A DNA stretch of 64,000 nt. Origin: Macropodus opercularis. Lineage: Eukaryota; Chordata; Actinopteri; Anabantiformes; Osphronemidae. The stretch is taken from contig CM061098.1 in NCBI GenBank assembly GCA_030770545.1, forward strand, positions 19,004,501 to 19,068,500. Reading direction: 5' to 3'. The notes under the pieces are model-generated. The model did not search any database. It worked only from the letters and a program-made list of their open reading frames with translations, and was not told where the DNA came from. Both the position numbers and the translations under genes were made by a program. Shown piece by piece: positions 58,559-64,000 of the stretch. Every line of letters begins with the position of its first letter. Position 1 is the stretch's first letter.

Positions 58559-58700
58559 TGTCAAGATCCGCCACCAAGATCAAGGTCAAGCTCTAAGAGT
58601 TCAACGAGGACCCAAGGAGAGCTGGGTGGAGTTTGTTTTCCAGGCGCAGGCTTTAATCGCCCAAATTTTAATCCGCCAATGACAAGGGACCGAACTAACT
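58559..58700 (-). mobile_element. LTR-like repeat, terminal fragment
   Basis: Starts TGTCAAGATC and continues ACGAGGACCCAAGGAGAGCT, as in the copies at 24455 and 27749. Only about 140 bp is recognisable. Confidence 0.4.
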
Positions 58701-60562
58701 AAAGACTCCTCCCAACACGAAAAGACAGAAAAATATTCATATCCGTTGAATAGATGTTCAGTCTATATATATTTAGCGTAGGATGAAATGTGTATTGATA
58801 AGTATAAAGCAGCATATGGATGGGTTCACAGGGTTCCTCTGCCTTATGCTTCAACTCTCGGGCCGTTTGCTCTTTTCCAGGAAATCCACGTTGTGCAGGT
58901 CCTTGGCGTGCGTGGTCGCTCCGGGACCATATATGGCCGAGTGAATTTCCTTTCAGATAAAAAGTCATTAATCGACTCTTAGGTTCAGCTAAGTTTGACC
59001 AAATCTGGATGAAGTATTCACATTCGGCCTTGGCGGGTCCCTAGATTGAGCTGGAGGGAGGATGTTCTGAGCCGGGCTGGGTGTCTGAGAGTCTTTCCTG
59101 CAGAAGAGAGGTGACTTTGTACGCCTGCCTTTGTACCTTCTCGCCTCACCACTGACAATAAATTCATGGTCAGTTATTTGAACCGTACTCTGTGTCTGTT
59201 TGAATTCATCTTAGTCTCTGACAACGACAAAAGCAAAAGTGTCGGAGGGCGTTTAAATTAAGACATGGCTAAACTATGGCCAGGCAAAACTGTTGGCAAA
59301 ACCTGGTTACGTTGTGGGCCAAGCTACAACTCAATACTGAAACGCAGACAGAACATGACTCACTGAAACAGAACACAACTCTACTCAGGTAAGAAGGCCA
59401 GGACAGTAGAGCAACTAAAGAAGTACCAACGTGGCATAAGAACAGAGGTAACACTTACAAAGACATACTGACCAGATCGCAGGATACAACAGCACAAACA
59501 GAGTAGCAGAGTCAAACGGCGAGTAACAGGACAAAGCAACGAGCAGACGAAGCAGGTACCAGAGGGACAGTATACGCTACACGAACCGACAAGAGCAGAG
59601 TGTGGCGGGCAGCTTAAATAGTAGAGATCGAGAAAAGGTGAAAGTGATGGACAACGATTACAAATCAGGAACAGGAAACAGGAAGACAGGAAGTGGCGCC
59701 ACACAGAAGACCACAGAAAGACACTGGGACAAAGGTGCCTCTGCTAGGCCCGAGTCTGATTGCAGCAAGATCTGCGGAGTCTCTCCTTCACGCAGCGAGG
59801 GTGGACCAGTGTGTCACTGAAGCTGTGGAGCAGTGCGTGCGTCCTGCAGTGGATGAGACTCGTGGTCCAGTGTGGATGTCAGTTTTTCCGGGGCCTTTCT
59901 GTCCCCCAGCCCCTGCTCTGTGTGGGGGGAAACTACAAGGCAGCCAGACCCCCGCAAGGAAGACACAGAGTTCCAAGACGAACGGTCATTTAGGCACGTT
60001 CAAAGCCCCGAACAGGTCACCAGCAAAGAAAGCAGCGCCTCGACCAGAGAAGCAAGACTTTATAAGGATCCACATCACTGATGGGACTGTTGTAGTGGAA
60101 AAATCTTCTATGTTGATTTGAGAGTTGCTCATTCTCAAAAGAAACCTGGATGTGTGACGAATCACCTCAGCAGTCTTCTGACCAGTGTCTCCACCAAACC
60201 TGTATTCATACCCTGTTCAACACTGAGTCCTTTGATATACATGGATACAGGAAAACCCCAAACCAGGTGACTGATGACCCCCAGGAACAACCCACAACCA
60301 AAAGGCCCAGCAGGACGTCACACTAAGCCCCTCTAACTTCCCACACTGTCGCCAGCGTCACTATCATTGTTGCTAATGGAATCAAATCGATGGAGAGTGT
60401 TAACATGGTTTTGGGTTGAGTTTAGTTAATAGCAGATTAGGACGACGGGCAAAGTTGTGTGACACTGTGTGAGTGAAAGCTGAGGTGAGTTATGTAGTGA
60501 TCAACAAGAGGAGCAGATTAAAGTCGACTACTGTAAAATGTTTGTCTGGGAAAAAACGACAA
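58701..60562. other. Intergenic DNA; decayed repeats, no gene
   Basis: The block 59230-59710 has the composition of the LTR-like noncoding repeats (runs of CAGGACAA-type words), but its ends are not defined. The 142-codon frame at 59693-60121 shows no domain and overlaps other frames of similar length, which argues against coding. Confidence 0.4.
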
Positions 60563-60579
60563 ACATGCTTCATCTACGT
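60563..60579 (+). repeat. Left 17-bp target-site duplication
   Basis: ACATGCTTCATCTACGT, repeated exactly at 63132-63148 on the other side of the Penelope-like composite. Confidence 0.85.
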
Positions 60580-61314
60580 CTGTGAAGGTTCTCATTCATC
60601 CAGGTCAAGTTTCTGAAGGTTGAGTCATAGCAACTGGATTCTTCTAGTTAGTAGAAACGTTTCTCCATCTGTCCAGGAGGCTTCTTCAGTCTGTGGGAAG
60701 TTTGTGAAGACACTAATTTATCCTCCAGTTTGGTTTCACTTAACCTGTGTAGAATGGGTTCGTTATGTGAACAGAGGGGGTGTGAGGGTAGTGAGTAGGT
60801 GTGAATCCTCAACTACCGTGACTCCTCCTCCTCATTACAGGTCGTTAAGTGTCTCCTTTGTGGGGACGTGTGAAGTGGCCTTGATCTTCCTGGGCATAGT
60901 TGAAAGGGCAGCAGGTAGATGGAGACAAGTTGTGTCTGAGGCCCCCACCTCTGTTGAGAGAGGGGCTGTTCACCTGGACATGTACGGCTTCTCTGACGCC
61001 TTGTTCAAACCACCTGTCTTCTCTGTCCAGAATGTGAACGTTGTTGTCTTCAGTGGCCTTTGTCTTTTAAGTGGAGACACACGGCAGATACTGGTCCTGA
61101 CGTGTTGTTCCTCCTATGCTGGTTCATCCTCTTGTGTAATGGCTGTTTGGTTTCACCAATGTATAGTTCAGAGACTCTTCACTGCATTGAACTGCATATA
61201 CTATGTTGCTCCTCTTATGTTTTGGTGTCGGGTCCTTTGGATGCACAAGCTTCTGTCTGAGGGTGTTGGTGGGTTTGAAGTAGACGGGTATGTTGTAGTT
61301 TCAAAAAATCCTTA
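60580..61314 (-). mobile_element. Inverted partial copy of Penelope-like element 3' end
   Basis: This block is the reverse complement of the 3' part of the element that follows it, matching about 62435-63131 with scattered differences. It includes the endonuclease-coding end and 3' noncoding region. At its outer end it carries about 35 bp (CTGTGAAGGTTCTCATTCAT...) that the main copy lacks, so the true element 3' end is longer than in the main copy. The 231-codon plus frame at 60620-61315 is the antisense of the endonuclease region and not a gene. Joined head to head with the body at 61314/61315. Confidence 0.8.
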
Positions 61315-63131
61315 GAGCTACAAAAGCTACAGCAGCTACAAAAAGAAAATCATAGCTCATCTCAAAGAGCTGGAAACGGACCAGACCATCGACAGGATGA
61401 CATACCACTGCCTGTACCCTGGAGAGGTCATTCCCTGCATTTATGGACTTCCTAAGATCCACAAGGAGGGAGCCCCGCTCAGACCCATAATCAGCAGCAT
61501 CAACTCGGTCACATATAACATTGCAAAACACTTGGCCACTATCCTGGCACCTCTGGTTGGACACACAGACCATCACATCCGAAACTCAGAGGAATTTGCA
61601 GACAAGGTCAGAGGACTGAAACTGGAATGGGATGAAACCATGGTTTCCTTTGATGTTACATGACTCTTCACCAGCATCTCAACCAGCGATGCTCTAACAG
61701 CTGTTAGGAAAAGACTGGAAGAGGACAGCACCCTCAGCACCAGAAGCAACCTCAACCCAGGTCAGATTTGTTCACTCCTGGACTTATGCCTTAACACCAC
61801 ATATTTCAGCTATAGAGGGGACTTCTACAGACAGAGGCATGGCTGCGCTATGGGCTCTCCTGTGTCACCTATTGTGGCCAACCTATATATGGAAGAAGTG
61901 GAGAAGAAAGCTCTTGACTCTTTCTCAGGAACAGCCCCAACCCATTGGTTCAGATATGTGGATGACACCTGGGTGAAGATCAAGATCCAGGAGGTACAGA
62001 CTTTCACAGACCACATAAATACAGTGGACAGCAACATCAGGTTCACCAGAGAAGACACCAAAAACAACAGACTGGCCTTTCTGGACTGCGCAGTCATCAG
62101 AGGGAATGACGGCGGCTTGGAAATAGAAATCTACAGGAAACCCACCCACACAGACCAATATCTTCTGTTTGACTCTCATCACCCCCTGCAGCATAAACTA
62201 GGAGTCATCAGGACCCTGAACCACAGAGCGGAGAACATTCCCACTTCCACTGTAGCCAAGAAGAAGGAGAACATGCATCTAAGGACAGCTCTCAGGACCT
62301 GTGGCCCCAGATGGGCCTTCAACAAAGCTGCGTCTCAACCCAGAACAAGGACAACGGAACAGCCTGACACCCAGAGCCAACGGAAGAATCTGGTCATTCC
62401 TTACATGGCCGGAGTGTCTGAAAAGCTTAAAAGGATTTTTAGAAACTACAACATACCCGTCTACTTCAAACCAACCAACACCCTCAGACAGAAGCTTGTG
62501 CACCCAAAGGACCCAACACCAAAACATCAGAAGAGCAACATAGTATATGCAGTTCAATGCAGTGAAGAGTCTCTGAACTAGACACTGGTGAAACCAAACA
62601 GCCATCACACAAGAGGATGAACCAGCATAGGAGGAACAACACGTCAGGACCAGTATCTGCCGTGTATCTCCACCTAAAAGACAAAGGCCACTGAAGACAA
62701 CAACGTTCATATGGACAGAGAAGACAGGTGGTTTGAACGAGGCGTCAGAGAAGCCGTACATGTCCAGGTGAACAGCCCCTCTCTCAACAGAGGTGGGGGC
62801 CTCAGACACAACTTGTCTCCATCTACCTGCTGCCCTTTCAACTATGCCCAGGAAGATCAAGGCCACTTCACACGTCCCCCACAAAGGAGACACTTAACGA
62901 CCCTGTAATGGTTGGAGGAGGAGACACGGTAGTTGAGGAGTCACCTACTCAGTACCCTCACACCCCCTCTGTTCACATAACGAACCCATTCTTCACAGGT
63001 GTGAAGTGAAACCCAACTGGAGGATAAATTAGTGTCTTCACCAACTTCCCACAGACTGAAGAAGCCTCCTGGACAGATGGAGAAACGTTTCTACTAACTG
63101 AAGAATCCAGTTGCCATGACTCAACCTTCAG
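61315..63131 (+). mobile_element. Penelope-like element body: RT plus GIY-YIG-type endonuclease end
   Basis: The plus strand encodes IPCIYGLPKIHKEGAPLRPI (61433-61492) and, after a TGA stop at 61661-61663, LFTSISTSDAL. A GCAMGSPVSPIVANLYMEE block follows near 61843, then RYVDDTW (catalytic Asp pair, near 61952-61972) and RLAFLDCAV. A NIVYAVQC start of the GIY-YIG-type region lies near 62539, with a stop at 62579-62581 and a decayed YIG half. EDRWFERGVREAVHVQV and PSLNRGGGLRH follow near 62715-62810. RT motif order and the fused C-terminal nuclease define Penelope-like elements. It is 5' truncated and carries at least two stops, so it is inactive. Confidence 0.85.
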
Positions 63132-63148
63132 ACATGCTTCATCTACGT
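63132..63148 (+). repeat. Right 17-bp target-site duplication
   Basis: Exact repeat of 60563-60579, directly after the element's CAACCTTCAG end. Confidence 0.85.
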
Positions 63149-63900
63149 AGTAAAACACAAAATGGTTTTACTACACACACACACACACAAGGCTACTGGC
63201 TACAACTGTCCACAGAGAAACACAATTACACAACAAAATAACTCTGAAGTATAACACAAACGTGGCCTGTGATCCTCAACCTGCATCAGTGAGGGTTTGT
63301 TCACATGCACTTCTCCCAGTCAGCCAGCAGGTGTCACTGCTCCGATTGGATCCAATGTTTCGATTTCAGACCGACTGAGTCAAAGTTGCTCAGGGCTTCA
63401 CAAAGCTTCCGTTCTGCCAACTGTAGCTGAGGTCCTTGTCAAGACCTGGTTTTAGGTTTTTGGAGTCCCACGGCAGATACATTCTGACCAAGGCCTTCGT
63501 TTTGAAGCCAACACAATCAAGCAGTTATGTGGCATGTATACTATTGCAAAAACTGGATGATGCTGTTGTATTATTGCCTCACAGTGAGAAGAACGGCGAT
63601 AAAGTACCGTCTTCCTATACTACTACCAATAATGTCCACACAGGAACCACGATAGCCCATTGACTGTGTGTTAGCATCAGCAGTCCAGCCAGAGCCCAGG
63701 CCTACTGACGAGCAGGCTACCACTCATCTGGACCTTTTGGGGGAAGACTGCAGAAGAGTATGAAGGTAGACTGGGCATTCATCCATGGGAGTGTCATGTA
63801 CAGTACTGTGTTGCCGTACATGACCTTCACTCTGTTTCTGCGTTGCTGTCCTTGTATTTGGTGAAGACGTGACGCTGCTACGCGTTAACAAGATGCTTGT
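63149..63900. other. Intergenic DNA with (AC)n; nothing else recognised
   Basis: (AC)n at 63173-63189. No gene or repeat border could be fixed in the rest. Confidence 0.4.
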
Positions 63901-63904
63901 ACTG

Positions 63905-64000
63905 AATTGGCCCAGAAGTCCCATAAGTTATTGCACCACACGGTGGTGATTGACGTGGGCACAAATGATATTCCACGCCAGCAGTCTGAGACTCAGCAGC
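63905..64000 (+). mobile_element. LINE ORF1 esterase-like domain, running off the window
   Basis: The final bases read VVIDVGTNDIPRQQSETQQ on the plus strand. This resembles the VIHVGTND-x-R-QQSE block of SGNH-type domains in LINE ORF1 proteins, as in the minus-strand copy at 51915-51970. Only this block is visible before the window ends. Confidence 0.4.

Noticed and set aside
59693..60121. 142-codon frame
   Set aside because: No motif, several equal-length frames overlap it, and no splice or promoter signal supports it.
60620..61315. 231-codon plus-strand frame
   Set aside because: It is the antisense of the endonuclease region of the inverted Penelope-like copy; the same antisense frame opens at 62279-62893 and 28511-28816.

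Overview
The window looks like teleost (ray-finned fish) nuclear DNA, probably from a percomorph-type genome. Genes are split by spliceosomal introns with GT/AG borders, and the space between them is packed with fish-type repeats: L2-clade LINEs ending in (TTGAA)n-like tails, a tRNA-derived SINE, Penelope-like elements, LTR debris and Tc1/mariner-like and piggyBac-like fragments. Nothing bacterial, plasmid-like or CRISPR-like is present. The species cannot be named from the sequence.

Region 1 (about 1.2-11.5 kb, minus strand) is a complete slc7a11 (xCT) cystine/glutamate antiporter gene. Twelve coding exons join in frame to 500 codons plus a stop, close to the 501 residues of human xCT. A match to the antioxidant response element consensus lies about 400 bp upstream of the ATG. 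Introns hold an antisense L2 fragment, a SINE preceded by a minisatellite, and a TG tract that forms one splice acceptor. A perfect 20-bp inverted repeat lies about 430 bp past the stop codon.

Region 2 (about 11.5-56.9 kb) is an intergenic repeat landfill. It holds seven L2 pieces and tails, three pieces of a LINE family with a restriction-like endonuclease, a retrovirus-type pol remnant (19.1-20.6 kb), a Ty3/gypsy-type remnant that has lost its reverse transcriptase (39.0-41.9 kb), Penelope-like fragments, four SINE copies (one of them inside slc7a11), and LTR-like elements, two of which have 5-bp target duplications. One short open exon on the minus strand (47.53-47.64 kb), with good splice borders, is a candidate first coding exon of an unrecognised gene.

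Region 3 (about 57.0-58.45 kb, plus strand) is a compact complete gene. It has a TATA box, short 5' exons, a signal peptide, two chitin-binding type-2 (peritrophin-A/CBM14-like) modules and an AATAAA signal. It encodes a 143-residue secreted protein. A free-standing peritrophin-like protein in a vertebrate is the most interesting host gene here.

Region 4 (58.5-64 kb) contains a Penelope-like element with an inverted copy of its own 3' end at its head. The whole composite is bounded by a perfect 17-bp direct repeat. The window ends inside the ORF1 esterase-like domain of another LINE. The two host genes have no evident functional link.
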